This document shows, one piece after another, positions 16,339 through 25,881 of a stretch of 59,300 bases of DNA; position 1 is the stretch's first letter, and each line of letters begins with the position of its first letter. The DNA lies in contig JAKSOZ010000008.1 in NCBI GenBank assembly GCA_024405265.1, positions 1-59,300 of the forward strand, written 5' to 3'. Made by a program: the position numbers and the translations under genes. The stretch is from Kiritimatiellia bacterium. Lineage in GTDB: Bacteria; Verrucomicrobiota; Kiritimatiellia; RFP12; UBA1067. Under the pieces are notes generated by a model. That model was not told where the DNA came from, ran no database searches, and worked only from the letters and a program-made list of their open reading frames with translations.

Positions 16339-17168
16339 TTCTTTTCTCCTCCGAATTCCTTAAGGAGCTTATCGATACCGAGCAATAAGGCAATGGCGAC
16401 GATGAATACGACATAGCCGGAATAGTCGTGATAAAAACCGGTCGCGAAATTCTTGTCGGCGTAAGCCGCGACCAGAACGATCGTCAGAATGCGCACCACG
16501 TTCCCGAGAATCGCGAGCGGAATCGCCGAGAGAAAGAGAACGCCGCGCTTCACCCAAGTCGGCTGATTGAAGTAAGCGTAAGCGGCGGAAAGCGCGAGGA
16601 GCGCGAAGATAGAACGCATGCCGCTACAGGGATTGGCGACATCAATCGCGAAGTCACCGGTCGCCGAAACGATCATCGTTCCTTGCTGCACGACTTCGGT
16701 GCCGAGCCCTTTCAAAATCGCAAAAGCCGAAGAGGTGGCGAAAATTCGAAGGTGGACGGTGATGACGTCGAGGAACGTCGCAAGCGGAAGGCAAAAGAGG
16801 AGATAGAGCGAGGGGAATAAAATGCGCTTTACCGTCTTAAGCCCATAGAACGACCAAGTGAGCGACAACAGTAGCCCGATAAAGCCGACTTCCTCGAAAC
16901 GAAGCTGACTTCCGCGCGTACCGAAAAAGCCGAGGAACAAGGCGGGGAGCATCGCGAGAAGCCCCCAAAGCGAACCTTCTCCCAAACTCGCCTTGATCTT
17001 GTCCTTCTCGACGTAGAGAACATACAAGGAAACCAGCGGAACCAAATATCCGTGAGACATATCCTCCTCGGGCGCATTGAACGCCCAAGGAATATGCTCG
17101 AAGATCATGGTCTTGAATCCCAAGACCATCAATAAAAGCGAGAGTGAAAACAGAACGTGCTTAATCAT
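16335..17168 (-). CDS. xrt: Exosortase (XrtA/EpsH-type)
   Basis: This 277-aa multi-pass membrane protein carries the catalytic triad of exosortases: Cys181 in 'NPCSGMRS', Arg226 in 'LGNVVRI' and His247 in 'FYHDYSGY'. Exosortases are transpeptidase-like enzymes that process PEP-CTERM-type C-terminal sorting signals, usually together with an exopolysaccharide cluster. No PEP-CTERM tail is visible on any secreted protein in this window, so substrates must be elsewhere or use another signal. It sits between the UDP-glucuronate decarboxylase and epsI genes, overlapping both by four bases. Confidence 0.93.
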   Translation of the reverse strand: MIKHVLFSLSLLLMVLGFKTMIFEHIPWAFNAPEEDMSHGYLVPLVSLYVLYVEKDKIKASLGEGSLWGLLAMLPALFLGFFGTRGSQLRFEEVGFIGLLLSLTWSFYGLKTVKRILFPSLYLLFCLPLATFLDVITVHLRIFATSSAFAILKGLGTEVVQQGTMIVSATGDFAIDVANPCSGMRSIFALLALSAAYAYFNQPTWVKRGVLFLSAIPLAILGNVVRILTIVLVAAYADKNFATGFYHDYSGYVVFIVAIALLLGIDKLLKEFGGEKK

Positions 17169-18121
17169 CTTTTGAAATAGCTAATCGTTTCTTTCAGCCC
17201 TGATTCCAACGAAACCACCGGCTCCCAATCGAGCAACTTTTTCGCAAGCGTGATATCGGGTCTGCGCTTCTTCGGATCATCACTCGGGAGCGCCTTGAAG
17301 ACCAGTCGAGAGGAAGATTCGGGGATAAGTCGAAGAACATCCTTCGCCAAACGCTTGATTGTATATTCCTCGGGATTGCCGATATTGAGAACCGGAATCG
17401 GCAATCGCACCGAAGCGAAGAATCTCCTTAACTCGCTCTTTTCAATCGCCATATATTTGAAAACCGCATTCACCAAATCAGTCACATATTGAAACGAGCG
17501 AGTCTGAGTACCTTCGCCGTAAATCGTTATATCTTCGCCTTTTAAAGCCTGGACGATGAAATTGGAAATCACGCGGCCATCGTCTCGAAGCATATTCGGA
17601 CCATAGGTATTGAAGATACGAATCGTTCGCGCATCGACATCGTAAAGCCGAACGTAGTCGCTTACCAAAGTTTCCGCTACGCGTTTACCCTCATCATAGC
17701 AACTTCGCCATCCGATCGTATTTACATTACCCCAATCATATTCTTCCTGAGGGTGCTTTATCGGATCGCCGTAAATTTCACTCGTTGAAGCATGAAGCAT
17801 CTTCGCCTTGTCGCGCCTAGCGATCTCAAGCGACAGAAGCACGCCCTTAATCGAGGTCAGCGCCGTTTCGATCGGACGCGCCTGATAATGCACGGGGCTC
17901 GCAGGACAGGCAAGATTATAAATCTCATCAACCTTAGGGAAGTCCGCCACACACAAAGCGGTGACGTCGCGCTCCAAGAATTCGACGCCCTCCGGGATAT
18001 TGGCTTTAGTACCGGTATAAAGATTATCGACGACTATGACATGATAATCATCTTTTAGCAATTCAGCTGAAAGATGACTACCGATGAAACCGGCGCCGCC
18101 GAATACCAAAGCCTTTTTCAC
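17165..18121 (-). CDS. UDP-glucuronate decarboxylase (UDP-xylose synthase) / NAD-dependent epimerase-dehydratase
   Basis: The 318-aa extended short-chain dehydrogenase has the NAD motif 'GGAGFIGSHL' (8-17) and catalytic Tyr142-x3-Lys146 in 'SCYDEGKRVAE'. The 'RIFNTYGPNM' and 'NIGNPEEYTI' segments are characteristic of UDP-glucuronate decarboxylases, which make UDP-xylose. Placement immediately before exosortase, EpsI and a WecA-like transferase points to nucleotide-sugar supply for a surface polysaccharide. A different NDP-sugar epimerase function is possible. Confidence 0.88.
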   Translation of the reverse strand: MKKALVFGGAGFIGSHLSAELLKDDYHVIVVDNLYTGTKANIPEGVEFLERDVTALCVADFPKVDEIYNLACPASPVHYQARPIETALTSIKGVLLSLEIARRDKAKMLHASTSEIYGDPIKHPQEEYDWGNVNTIGWRSCYDEGKRVAETLVSDYVRLYDVDARTIRIFNTYGPNMLRDDGRVISNFIVQALKGEDITIYGEGTQTRSFQYVTDLVNAVFKYMAIEKSELRRFFASVRLPIPVLNIGNPEEYTIKRLAKDVLRLIPESSSRLVFKALPSDDPKKRRPDITLAKKLLDWEPVVSLESGLKETISYFKR

Positions 18122-18127
18122 TTATAT

Positions 18128-18622
18128 TCAGGCGTGAATCTTGTCGTTAGCGATAGCGACCTTGGCGCGAAGCTCTTCCTTGTGAGCATGAAACTTCTCA
18201 CGAAGGCCGGAGTCGGCAGTGCCGAGAATCTGAATCGCGAGTAAGGCCGCGTTGGTCGGGCCCGCCGAACCTACGGCGACGGTCGCGACCGGAACTCCGC
18301 TCGGCATCTGAACGGTAGCATACAAAGCGTCGAGACCGTTCAAAGCGCCGCCCGCGACAGGAATGCCGATAACCGGAAGTACGGTCGCAGCCGCAAGTAC
18401 GCCACCCAAATGCGCCGCGCCGCCGGCTGCCGCGATAATGACCTTAAGTCCTCGTTCTTCGGCGGTCTTGGAATATTCGATGGCGACGTCCGGCGTACGA
18501 TGCGCCGAAATGACTCGCGTTTCATAAGCAACGCCGAACTTCTCAAGCGTCTCCGCAGCCTTTTTGACGAGAGGCCAATCCGAATCCGAACCCATAACGA
18601 TACCGACGATCGGTTTATCCAT
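18128..18622 (-). CDS. purE: N5-carboxyaminoimidazole ribonucleotide mutase
   Basis: This 164-aa protein shows the class I PurE pattern: '[13 protein letters not shown]' (7-19), '[12 protein letters not shown]' and '[15 protein letters not shown]', plus the C-terminal '[13 protein letters not shown]'. It converts N5-CAIR to CAIR in purine biosynthesis. The partner purK is not in the window. It is the first gene of the long minus-strand run, with an AAAGGA ribosome site and its own promoter at 18647-18676. Leading a polysaccharide operon with purE is unusual. Confidence 0.95.
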   Translation of the reverse strand: MDKPIVGIVMGSDSDWPLVKKAAETLEKFGVAYETRVISAHRTPDVAIEYSKTAEERGLKVIIAAAGGAAHLGGVLAAATVLPVIGIPVAGGALNGLDALYATVQMPSGVPVATVAVGSAGPTNAALLAIQILGTADSGLREKFHAHKEELRAKVAIANDKIHA

Positions 18623-18646
18623 ACGAAAAAATCCTTTCTTTGTTGT

Positions 18647-18676
18647 ATTATACCATATTTAGAGCCGTTCGAGCAA
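18647..18676 (-). promoter_or_regulatory. Promoter of the purE-led 13-gene run
   Basis: TTGCTC (18676-18671) and TATAAT (18652-18647) are 18 bp apart and the -10 has the TGG extension. The -10 lies 24 bases before the ATG, leaving room for an AAAGGA ribosome site. The -35 lies inside the end of the upstream PHP gene. Confidence 0.7.
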
Positions 18677-19519
18677 CGGGGCAATAAAGGATTCACTTAC
18701 CTCCATGCCTAGGGGAATAGTCGGTTTGTTCGCGCCGTGAAAATCGCTGCCCGCGCTTTTCAACAGGCCTAACTTGTTCGCGATACGAGTGAACTCGACA
18801 TTTTCACCCTGAGTATTCGCCTGATAAAGCGTTTCAAGGCCATCGAGTCCCTTCTCTCTAAGTTCGGCGAGTCCCTTCTCGGCGTCGGCATATTCAGGGG
18901 CAGTCTCCTTCCAATAGCTGCGCCAATATTTAGGATGAGCCATCACACAAAGGCCGCCTGCGCCATGAATCACCGAAAATGCTTCTTCTTGATCGGGATG
19001 GAATCTATCCTCATAGCAACTGGTCGCTTTCGGAGCATCATCCGCGAGGTATTTATCGAAAGCTTCTTTAATCGTCTTGACATAGCCGTGATTCATTAGC
19101 CAGCGACCGAAATGAGGCCGCGCGAGGACGTCGCCATGGGCATACGAGGCAATATCATCTTCGGCGATTTCGATGCCGAGCTTTGCGAAGTTCCCGAGTA
19201 TTCGTTTATTGCGAGCGTTTCTACCATCCAGTATCTTCTTGAGGAACGCTTTTAACGTCGAGTTCTCCGGATCGATCCCCAAACCTAAAAGATGGAAACG
19301 ATGGAACGTTTCGCCAGGATCGATCGACAGCTCGATGGCGGGGATTTTCCGAAGCGACGAAGACGAAGCGGACTCTAGAAACTCTCGAACGCCGTCACAA
19401 TTGTCATGATCGGTCAAAGCGATAGCCGCGAATCTCCTGTCCGAAGCTTTCGCCACCAAATCGGAGGGAGCGAACGTACCGTCCGAAGCCGACGAATGAA
19501 CGTGGAAATCAATAATCAT
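18659..19519 (-). CDS. PHP-domain phosphoesterase
   Basis: The 286-aa protein starts '[16 protein letters not shown]', with the metal-binding His-x-His of the PHP superfamily, and continues with 'ALTDHDNCDGV', 'GLCVMAHPKYW' and 'SAGSDFHGANKP', all four expected motifs. Relatives include the 3',5'-nucleoside bisphosphate phosphatase RnaseAM/YciV type, which also trims RNA 5' ends. The substrate is inferred only from this resemblance. It overlaps the phosphomannomutase gene by 11 bases and ends at the purE promoter. Confidence 0.88.
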   Translation of the reverse strand: MIIDFHVHSSASDGTFAPSDLVAKASDRRFAAIALTDHDNCDGVREFLESASSSSLRKIPAIELSIDPGETFHRFHLLGLGIDPENSTLKAFLKKILDGRNARNKRILGNFAKLGIEIAEDDIASYAHGDVLARPHFGRWLMNHGYVKTIKEAFDKYLADDAPKATSCYEDRFHPDQEEAFSVIHGAGGLCVMAHPKYWRSYWKETAPEYADAEKGLAELREKGLDGLETLYQANTQGENVEFTRIANKLGLLKSAGSDFHGANKPTIPLGMEVSESFIAPLLERL

Positions 19520-20849
19520 ATATCGCCCCTTCGAGCAGCTTCACCCACCGCTCGAGTTCTTGTTTTTCAGTAGTCTCGGCAATAAGTCTCAAATAAGGTT
19601 CGGTATTGGATTTCCGAATATTGACCCATCCGTTTTCATACTCGATACGAATACCATCCATTTCCGAGCGCGATATTTCGCGAGGAAGCGATTTTTCGGC
19701 CATCTTCAAGACACGCTTGATCGCCGCGTCTTTATCCTCGATCCGATAATTCAACTCGCCGGTAGAAGCGTATTTCTTCGATATAGGCGCCATCAGCCCG
19801 GAGAAAGACTTACCTGCCGCTTTCGCTTCGGCAATCGCTTTCAATATCTTAAGCGCCGCAAATACACCGCTATCGCAACCGTAGAAGTCGCGGAAATAGT
19901 AGTGACCGGCGAGCTCTCCTCCGCCTATCGCGTCGATTTTACGCAGAATCGGTTTCGCGAAGGCGTGCCCGACAGGAACCATGTGCGGTTCAAATCCCAT
20001 CTCTTTCAAGGCATCAATCGCGCCCCTACTCGTCCTCACATCATGAATCACTCGTTCACCTTGCCCTTGACCTATCTCTCTGGCGATAATCGGTATCAGA
20101 TAGTCGGGTTGGACGAATTCGCCGTTTTCATCGACGAACATGCACCTGTCGGCATCCCCGTCGAAGATCACTCCGCAATCAAGTTTTTCGGTTTTGACGA
20201 GCTCGGCGATTTGTTCGCGCGCTTCGGCCTTGAGAGGATTCGGGCTATGCGAGGGGAAGGTTCCGTCGAGAGTATCGTTGATGATAATCGCATTCGGGAA
20301 AAGCTCATGCGCTAAAATACTCGCCATTCCGTTCGAACAATCGACACCAATTTTAAGCGTCGAAAGCCCGGAAAACGAAACTTTGCTCTTCATCCATTCC
20401 ACATATTTTCCCAAGACGTTAGTTTCGTACGGTCTCATACGATCGCTCGCGATTACTTCATCGCTCTTCGTCAGCGCCTCGACTTCTTCAAGCCCGGTAT
20501 CATAGCCGACAGGGAGCGCAGTCGCTTTCGAAACTTTAAGCCCGTTATCGGAAGGCGGATTATGAGAAGCCGTAACCATAATCGAACCGTCGAACTTCCC
20601 TTCAGCGGTAAAGAAATAAACCATCGGAGTCGTTACGAGTCCGATATCGGTTACCTCCACTCCCGCCGCCAAAAGCCCGGTTATGAGTTCATTATGAACG
20701 GCCTCGCTCGTCGTTCGACAATCGCGTCCTACCAGATATCTTTTACCGCCCAAGACTTTCGGGAGCGCGAAGCCGACTTTCTTCACCAATTCGAGATCGA
20801 AATCGACGGCGAAAGTGCCGCGCATATCATAAGCTTTGAAGAAACTCAT
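19509..20849 (-). CDS. Phosphomannomutase/phosphoglucomutase
   Basis: The 446-aa alpha-D-phosphohexomutase has the phosphoserine loop '[14 protein letters not shown]' near residue 93, the metal loop 'DGDADRC' near residue 230 and the phosphate-binding '[10 protein letters not shown]' near the C-terminus. It interconverts hexose-1- and hexose-6-phosphates and would feed GDP-mannose or UDP-glucose synthesis. A small 'GQGQGE' loop near residue 260 is encoded by a CTTGCCCTTGACC repeat. Its ATG overlaps the rph stop (ATGA). Confidence 0.93.
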   Translation of the reverse strand: MSFFKAYDMRGTFAVDFDLELVKKVGFALPKVLGGKRYLVGRDCRTTSEAVHNELITGLLAAGVEVTDIGLVTTPMVYFFTAEGKFDGSIMVTASHNPPSDNGLKVSKATALPVGYDTGLEEVEALTKSDEVIASDRMRPYETNVLGKYVEWMKSKVSFSGLSTLKIGVDCSNGMASILAHELFPNAIIINDTLDGTFPSHSPNPLKAEAREQIAELVKTEKLDCGVIFDGDADRCMFVDENGEFVQPDYLIPIIAREIGQGQGERVIHDVRTSRGAIDALKEMGFEPHMVPVGHAFAKPILRKIDAIGGGELAGHYYFRDFYGCDSGVFAALKILKAIAEAKAAGKSFSGLMAPISKKYASTGELNYRIEDKDAAIKRVLKMAEKSLPREISRSEMDGIRIEYENGWVNIRKSNTEPYLRLIAETTEKQELERWVKLLEGAIYDY

Positions 20850-21532
20850 ATAAGCTTGAAAATCTTCTTAAGTCCAGACTTGGCGAGCGCTTTAAGCGCC
20901 TCGAGAGCTTCCTCGGTAAACGGCTCGTGTTCAGCCGTACCCTGAAGCTCGACGAAGCGTCCGTCATCAGTCATAACGACGTTCAAATCGACTTCCGCCG
21001 TAGAGTCATGCGCGTAATCGAGGTCGAGCGTCGGGACGCCCTCGCACACACCGACTGAAACCGCCGCGACGCGACGAATGATTGGATTTTCCTTAAGAAC
21101 TCCGTCTTTGATAAGCTTCGCTACCGCGTCTTCGAGCGCCGCCATGCCGCCCGTGATCGATGCGCAACGCGTTCCACCGTCCGCCTGAAGGACATCGCAG
21201 TCGATTGTGATTTGACGCTCGCCCAACTTCTCCATGTCGACCGCCGCGCGAAGCGAGCGCCCTATGAGACGCTGGATCTCCGTCGAACGAGCGTCTTGTT
21301 TGAGCTTCTTGATATCGCGATCCTTACGACCGGGAGTCGAGCTCGGGAGCATCGAATACTCCGCCGTAACCCACCCTTTACCGGAATCTTTCAAAAACGG
21401 AGGAACTTTATCGCTGACCGAGGCCGTGCAGAGTACCCACGTATTTCCCCATTTTATCAGTACGCTGCCCTCGGCGTACTTGGTAAACGAACGAATGATT
21501 TCGATAGGACGTAATTGATTGGCCTTTTTCAT
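20846..21532 (-). CDS. rph: Ribonuclease PH
   Basis: The start at 21532 ([20 protein letters not shown]) follows GGGAG and gives 228 aa, near the usual 240. The conserved phosphorolytic core '[12 protein letters not shown]', '[18 protein letters not shown]' and '[18 protein letters not shown]' is intact. RNase PH trims tRNA 3' ends using phosphate and acts as a hexamer. Because all three tRNAs in the window encode CCA, its role here would be removal of bases beyond CCA. A longer in-frame extension upstream is rejected because it lacks a ribosome site. Confidence 0.95.
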   Translation of the reverse strand: MKKANQLRPIEIIRSFTKYAEGSVLIKWGNTWVLCTASVSDKVPPFLKDSGKGWVTAEYSMLPSSTPGRKDRDIKKLKQDARSTEIQRLIGRSLRAAVDMEKLGERQITIDCDVLQADGGTRCASITGGMAALEDAVAKLIKDGVLKENPIIRRVAAVSVGVCEGVPTLDLDYAHDSTAEVDLNVVMTDDGRFVELQGTAEHEPFTEEALEALKALAKSGLKKIFKLI

Positions 21533-21546
21533 CGTATTTAACTCCC

Positions 21547-22293
21547 TTAAAAATCCAAAACTCCGCAATTCTCGCCGACGTGATATGAATTGGCGATCGC
21601 TTTATGAACGTATGACTTGGCGCCGGTTATTGCCTGAACAAGATCTTTCCCTAGCGCCAACTCAGAAGCTATCGCCGCGGATAATGTGCATCCGGTCCCA
21701 TGGGTAGACACGGGAGAAGTTATCTTCGGAAGCTCGAAAAGGAACTCGTCTCTTCCCTCATAAAGAACATCGATCGCTCGCCCGTCGATACGATGCCCCC
21801 CTTTCACCAAAACCGCTACTCCGAATTTATCGTAAAGCGCCTTCGCATCACCGCCCAATTCTTCCGCTTCGGGTAGATTCGGAGTTACCAACGTAGCTAA
21901 AGGAATCAGTTTTTCTTTAAGTCGTTCGACCGCAGCAGGCGAAATCAACCTCGCGCCGCTCGTGGCGATCATCACGGGATCCACGACTTTTTTGATCTCG
22001 GGGTGTTTCGCCAGACGATCTGCGATAACGTCTATCACTTCCGGGTCGGAAAGCATCCCGATTTTGAGCGCCTTGATATTGTAAACCCCCAAAACCGCGT
22101 CAAGCTGCGCCGCGACGAAGTCTACGGGCGGGAGATGTATCGCGCTTACTTTGAAAGGATTCTGAGCGGTAAGCGCGGTAATGACCGAACAACCGTGAAG
22201 ACGATAGGCGTGAAAGGTACGTAGATCCGCTTGGATCCCGGCGTTTCCGCCTGAATCGCTCCCGGCTATCGTCAGTACGGCAGGACGAATCAT
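21547..22293 (-). CDS. thiD: Hydroxymethylpyrimidine (phosphate) kinase
   Basis: Starting at ATG 22293 ([20 protein letters not shown]), the 248-aa protein has the ribokinase-like 'GSDSGG' motif and the anion-hole '[20 protein letters not shown]'. It phosphorylates HMP and HMP-P to HMP-PP for thiamine synthesis. The ATG overlaps the thiC stop (ATGA). No thiE or thiG is in the window. Confidence 0.95.
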   Translation of the reverse strand: MIRPAVLTIAGSDSGGNAGIQADLRTFHAYRLHGCSVITALTAQNPFKVSAIHLPPVDFVAAQLDAVLGVYNIKALKIGMLSDPEVIDVIADRLAKHPEIKKVVDPVMIATSGARLISPAAVERLKEKLIPLATLVTPNLPEAEELGGDAKALYDKFGVAVLVKGGHRIDGRAIDVLYEGRDEFLFELPKITSPVSTHGTGCTLSAAIASELALGKDLVQAITGAKSYVHKAIANSYHVGENCGVLDF

Positions 22294-23594
22294 GGATTCA
22301 TCTTCGCAGCCAGTTCTCGAATGCGGCGCGAGGTTCTGACCGCACAAAATTGTTTACCGCACATCGAGCAATGATCATCGGAATGCGCTTCGTCCGTGAA
22401 CGCGCGAGTCTTAAGCCATCTCGCTTTCGCTCTTTCCGGATCGAGCGCACACTTGAACTGCTTATCCCAATCGAAATCCCGACGGGCTTTCGACATTTCA
22501 TCGTCAATATCTCGAGCATGCGCAAGTCCGCGCGCGACATCTCCGGCATGCGCGGCGATTTTATAAGCGACGCAGCCCTGATGAACCTCTTCACCATCGG
22601 GAAGACCGAGATGCTCCGCCGGCGTCACATAGCAAAGCAGCGACGCGCCGTAAGTGGCGGCAGCCGTAGCGCCGATAGCGGAAACGATATGGTCGTAGCC
22701 GGGAGCGATATCGGTCGTAACCGGTCCGAGCACATAAAAAGGAGCTTTCTTGCAGACTTCCTGCTGACGCTCCATATTCATCTGAATCTGGTTAAACGGA
22801 ACGTGACCGGGCCCTTCCACCATTACCTGAACGCCTTTGGCGCGGCACTTTTCGACGAGCTCGCCCAAAACATCGAGTTCTCCGAACTGTGCGAGGTCGG
22901 ACGCGTCGGCGAGACACCCGGGACGAAGTCCATCACCTAACGAAACGGTGACATCATGCTCGACCAAAATATCGAGCACCTTATCCCACATCACGTAAAG
23001 CGGATTTTCCCGATTATGTTCCATCATCCATTCGGCCATAATCGCGCCGCCACGAGAAACGATCCCCATAAGACGCTTCATCGCGAGCGGAATATGCTTC
23101 AAAAGAAGTCCCGCGTGAAGAGTCATGAAATCGACGCCCTGCTCGGCCTGAGCCTTGATGACGTCCAAAAGAAAGCTCGGATCCATCTCGGGGATATCCC
23201 CTTCGAGGCGCGAAATCGTCTCGTAAATCGGCACGGTACCAAGCGGCTTATCGGACGCGTCGAGCATTCCCTGGCGAATCGCCTTGATATCTTCGCCGAC
23301 CGACAAATCCATAACGAAGTCAGCGCCCGCCTTAAGCGCGATTTCCAACTTCTCAAGCTCGTCGCCCTTACCGGAATGAGTCATCGAACGACCGAGGTTC
23401 GCGTTGATCTTAGTCGTGAAAAGTCTACCTACTCCAACCGGACGACAATTCTTATGGTGAATATTACGCGGCCTCACCGCCTCGCCGGTAGCGACCGCCG
23501 CGCGCACGACTTCCGGCTCAAGCCCCTCATCCGCCGCGACGATACGCATCGCCTCGGTAATCACGCCTTCACGAGCATATTGAAGCTGTGTCAT
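22290..23594 (-). CDS. thiC: Phosphomethylpyrimidine synthase
   Basis: At 434 aa this is the shorter ThiC form found in clostridia and many anaerobes. It has 'RPRNIHHKNCRPVGVG' near residue 42, 'EGPGHVPFNQIQMNM', and the C-terminal radical-SAM cluster motif C-x2-C-x4-C in 'CSMCGKQFCAVR'. It rearranges aminoimidazole ribotide to HMP-P with SAM. Only 12 bases separate it from the upstream methyltransferase gene, and no TPP riboswitch fits there, so thiamine feedback at this locus is not evident. Confidence 0.96.
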   Translation of the reverse strand: MTQLQYAREGVITEAMRIVAADEGLEPEVVRAAVATGEAVRPRNIHHKNCRPVGVGRLFTTKINANLGRSMTHSGKGDELEKLEIALKAGADFVMDLSVGEDIKAIRQGMLDASDKPLGTVPIYETISRLEGDIPEMDPSFLLDVIKAQAEQGVDFMTLHAGLLLKHIPLAMKRLMGIVSRGGAIMAEWMMEHNRENPLYVMWDKVLDILVEHDVTVSLGDGLRPGCLADASDLAQFGELDVLGELVEKCRAKGVQVMVEGPGHVPFNQIQMNMERQQEVCKKAPFYVLGPVTTDIAPGYDHIVSAIGATAAATYGASLLCYVTPAEHLGLPDGEEVHQGCVAYKIAAHAGDVARGLAHARDIDDEMSKARRDFDWDKQFKCALDPERAKARWLKTRAFTDEAHSDDHCSMCGKQFCAVRTSRRIRELAAKMNP

Positions 23595-23606
23595 TCGAAA
23601 ATTCCT

Positions 23607-24575
23607 TTAGTTTATCGATTTCAACACCGCATATCCGCGGCGATTCAGGATCTCGACTTTATCGAAATACTTTTCCTGAACAGGTTTAAGTCCGTCCGGG
23701 TTCTTGACTACAGTATAGCAGACTCCGCCTTTCTTCAGCGCCCTTTTCGCCGTCTCAAGGAACACTTCGGCGATGCGATAATCGCTGTAGTAAGGAGGAT
23801 TACCGACAAAGACGTCGAACGATCCGTTCATACGAACGGGAGTTCCATTATCCGCCAGAATCACCTCGGAAGCGAAACCGAAGTTCTCCGCGTTAAGCTT
23901 CGCCGCTTCTACCGCGCGAGAATGCGAGTCGACCATCGTGAGGTTTAAAAGGTTCGAGGCGTTTGAGAGGTTCGAAAGGCTGGAGGCGATCAAAAAGCCC
24001 ACGAGTCCACACCCGCATCCCATATCAAGAAGATTCAACTTTTCAAACTTATCGAACTTCTCGAACCTCTCACGCATCTCTCTTGAGACGACTTCGGCGA
24101 GAGCGAGTCCGCCCTGGTCTTCGCGGCGATGGCAGAAGCATCCGGGGAAAGAAGTGAATTCAAGCGATTTACCGCCGGGAACCGACGCGCTCCACTTCGC
24201 GGCGAAGCTACGAATACGATCGGGATCATCTTTAATCTTCGCGAGCAAGGCATTTTTATCGCGCTCTTTACCATCAAAATCAAGCACGAACTTCTTGGGC
24301 TTCAAAAGATGAATTTCCTGAAGAAGATCAAGCGCGAGCTCACCGCTCATCAGCTTAGGACCGGTTCTGAAATATATCTCGTCCCAATCTCCCGCCGGTA
24401 AATGCGCGGAGCAAATCGCCTTCGCGTGGTGAACCTTCTCGATTGCGTGTCGATGATAAATATCGAGGGTATGTAAAGTGACGTCACCTTCGAGCAAGTC
24501 GGAGGTGACGAGTTTACCGTGTTTACCGCGGCTGAGTAGATCCGCCGCTTTATAACCTACGAGAAGACGCTTCAC
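23607..24575 (-). CDS. Class I SAM-dependent methyltransferase (RsmC/RlmG-like layout)
   Basis: The 322-aa protein has a SAM-binding motif I 'LLDMGCGCGLVGF' near residue 183 and the catalytic 'VGNPPYYSDY' near residue 254. NPPY indicates methylation of an exocyclic amino group of adenine or guanine in RNA or DNA, or of glutamine. An N-terminal non-catalytic half resembles the RsmC/RlmG arrangement. Two stretches around motif I (EKFDKFEK and SNLSNASNLLNL) are encoded by imperfect 9-bp tandem repeats. It overlaps gltX by four bases and is followed by thiC. Confidence 0.8.
   Translation of the reverse strand: MKRLLVGYKAADLLSRGKHGKLVTSDLLEGDVTLHTLDIYHRHAIEKVHHAKAICSAHLPAGDWDEIYFRTGPKLMSGELALDLLQEIHLLKPKKFVLDFDGKERDKNALLAKIKDDPDRIRSFAAKWSASVPGGKSLEFTSFPGCFCHRREDQGGLALAEVVSREMRERFEKFDKFEKLNLLDMGCGCGLVGFLIASSLSNLSNASNLLNLTMVDSHSRAVEAAKLNAENFGFASEVILADNGTPVRMNGSFDVFVGNPPYYSDYRIAEVFLETAKRALKKGGVCYTVVKNPDGLKPVQEKYFDKVEILNRRGYAVLKSIN
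23941..23990. repeat. Imperfect 9-bp tandem repeats inside the methyltransferase gene
   Basis: About five units of the type AGGTTCGAG/GCGTTTGAG follow one another in frame. They encode the Ser-Asn-Leu repeats just after SAM motif I. A second shorter run of related nonamers lies at about 24035-24065. Confidence 0.7.
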
Positions 24576-25879
24576 TTCGCGTACTTCTCCGCGGCCACGC
24601 CAAGGCGCGAGAGCGTCTTTTCCTTGCCGAGAAGCTGAAGCATCTCGAATAGGCCGATGCCTTCGGTCTTGCCGGATACGGCTACGCGAATCGGATGAAC
24701 CCAGGGTCCCATGCCGTTACCTTGAGAAAGGCCCTTAACGAGCTCTTCAAGGGCAGGCGCTTCCCATTTCTCAACCTTCGAGAAACGTTCGATGAGATCG
24801 AGCAAGGTCGCCTTTACACCATCCTTGGCGAGACGCTTTTCAACGGCCTTCGGATCCATTTCGAAATCGTCGGTCGTCAAATAAGCGCAGCTCGTCTTAA
24901 GATCATTCAAGAACTTCGTACGAGGCTGAACCTGATTGGCGAGATAATCCCACCATTCTTCACCTTGACCTTGAACATTGACCTTGGCCTTGAGAAGTTC
25001 CTTGAACTTATCGGCGGGAATCTTCTTGATGTATTCGCCGTTCATCCAAGCAAGCTTCTTCGGGTCGAACATCGCGGCGGTAACATGAACCTTTTCGAGC
25101 TCGAAAAGATCGATCATCTCTTCGCGCGTCAAAACTTCACGATCATCGCCCGGATTCCATCCGAGGAGCAGCAGATAGTTGAAGAGCGCCTCAGGCAGAT
25201 ACCCTTGTTCGCGATATTCGCCGACGAACGCCGCGCCATCGCGCTTCGAATAGGGCTTACCCTGCTGATTGACGATCATCGAAAGATGACCGTATTTCGG
25301 CACGCTCGCCCCTAAAGCCTTGAAAATGCAGATATGCTTGAAAGTGTTCTCGACGTGATCATCACCACGAATGATATGAGTCACTCGCTGATCGATATCG
25401 TCAACGACGTTCGCGATATGGAAAATCGGCGAGCCATCGGAGCGGACAATCGCGAAATCCTGAATATCCTCCGCCTTCTTCGAGAGATGGCCCTTGACGA
25501 TATCGTCGAATTCGATTACGCCTTCTTTAGGCATCTTGAACATGACGACCGTGCCGGTTTTACCGTCACGAGAAGTCTTTTCGCACTTATAAGCATGTCC
25601 GGAGGCGAGGAGCTGTTCGACGACTTCGAGATGACGCTTGACGTTCTTCGTTTGATAGAAGACTTCTTCGTCATAATCAAGCCCGAGCCACTCCATGCAC
25701 TCGAACAAAACCTGAATCGCTTCAGGGGTCGAACGCTCAAGGTCGGTATCTTCCACTCGTAAAAGGAATTTACCTCCGGTATGACGCGCGAAAAGCCAAT
25801 TGTAAATGGCCGCGCGGATATTACCGATATGAACCTTGCCCGTCGGCGACGGAGCGAACCTGACGCGAATCTCGGACAT
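24572..25879 (-). CDS. gltX: Glutamyl-tRNA synthetase
   Basis: The ATG at 25879 (MSEIRVRFAPSPTGKVHIGN) gives 435 aa, with the class I HIGH motif as 'KVHIGN' and a KMSKS equivalent 'YSKRDGAAF'. It charges tRNA-Glu. Whether it is discriminating cannot be told. A Gly-Gln-rich loop (VNVQGQGEE) near residue 300 is encoded by CTTGAC-type repeats at 24959-24995. An upstream in-frame GTG is rejected in favour of the ATG two bases after the previous stop. It overlaps the methyltransferase gene by four bases. Confidence 0.95.
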   Translation of the reverse strand: MSEIRVRFAPSPTGKVHIGNIRAAIYNWLFARHTGGKFLLRVEDTDLERSTPEAIQVLFECMEWLGLDYDEEVFYQTKNVKRHLEVVEQLLASGHAYKCEKTSRDGKTGTVVMFKMPKEGVIEFDDIVKGHLSKKAEDIQDFAIVRSDGSPIFHIANVVDDIDQRVTHIIRGDDHVENTFKHICIFKALGASVPKYGHLSMIVNQQGKPYSKRDGAAFVGEYREQGYLPEALFNYLLLLGWNPGDDREVLTREEMIDLFELEKVHVTAAMFDPKKLAWMNGEYIKKIPADKFKELLKAKVNVQGQGEEWWDYLANQVQPRTKFLNDLKTSCAYLTTDDFEMDPKAVEKRLAKDGVKATLLDLIERFSKVEKWEAPALEELVKGLSQGNGMGPWVHPIRVAVSGKTEGIGLFEMLQLLGKEKTLSRLGVAAEKYAK

Positions 25880-25881
25880 TA

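Noticed and set aside
23595..23606. TPP riboswitch upstream of thiC
   Set aside because: Only 12 bases separate thiC from the upstream gene, which is far too short, and no TPP landmarks occur in the operon leader at 26245-26290.
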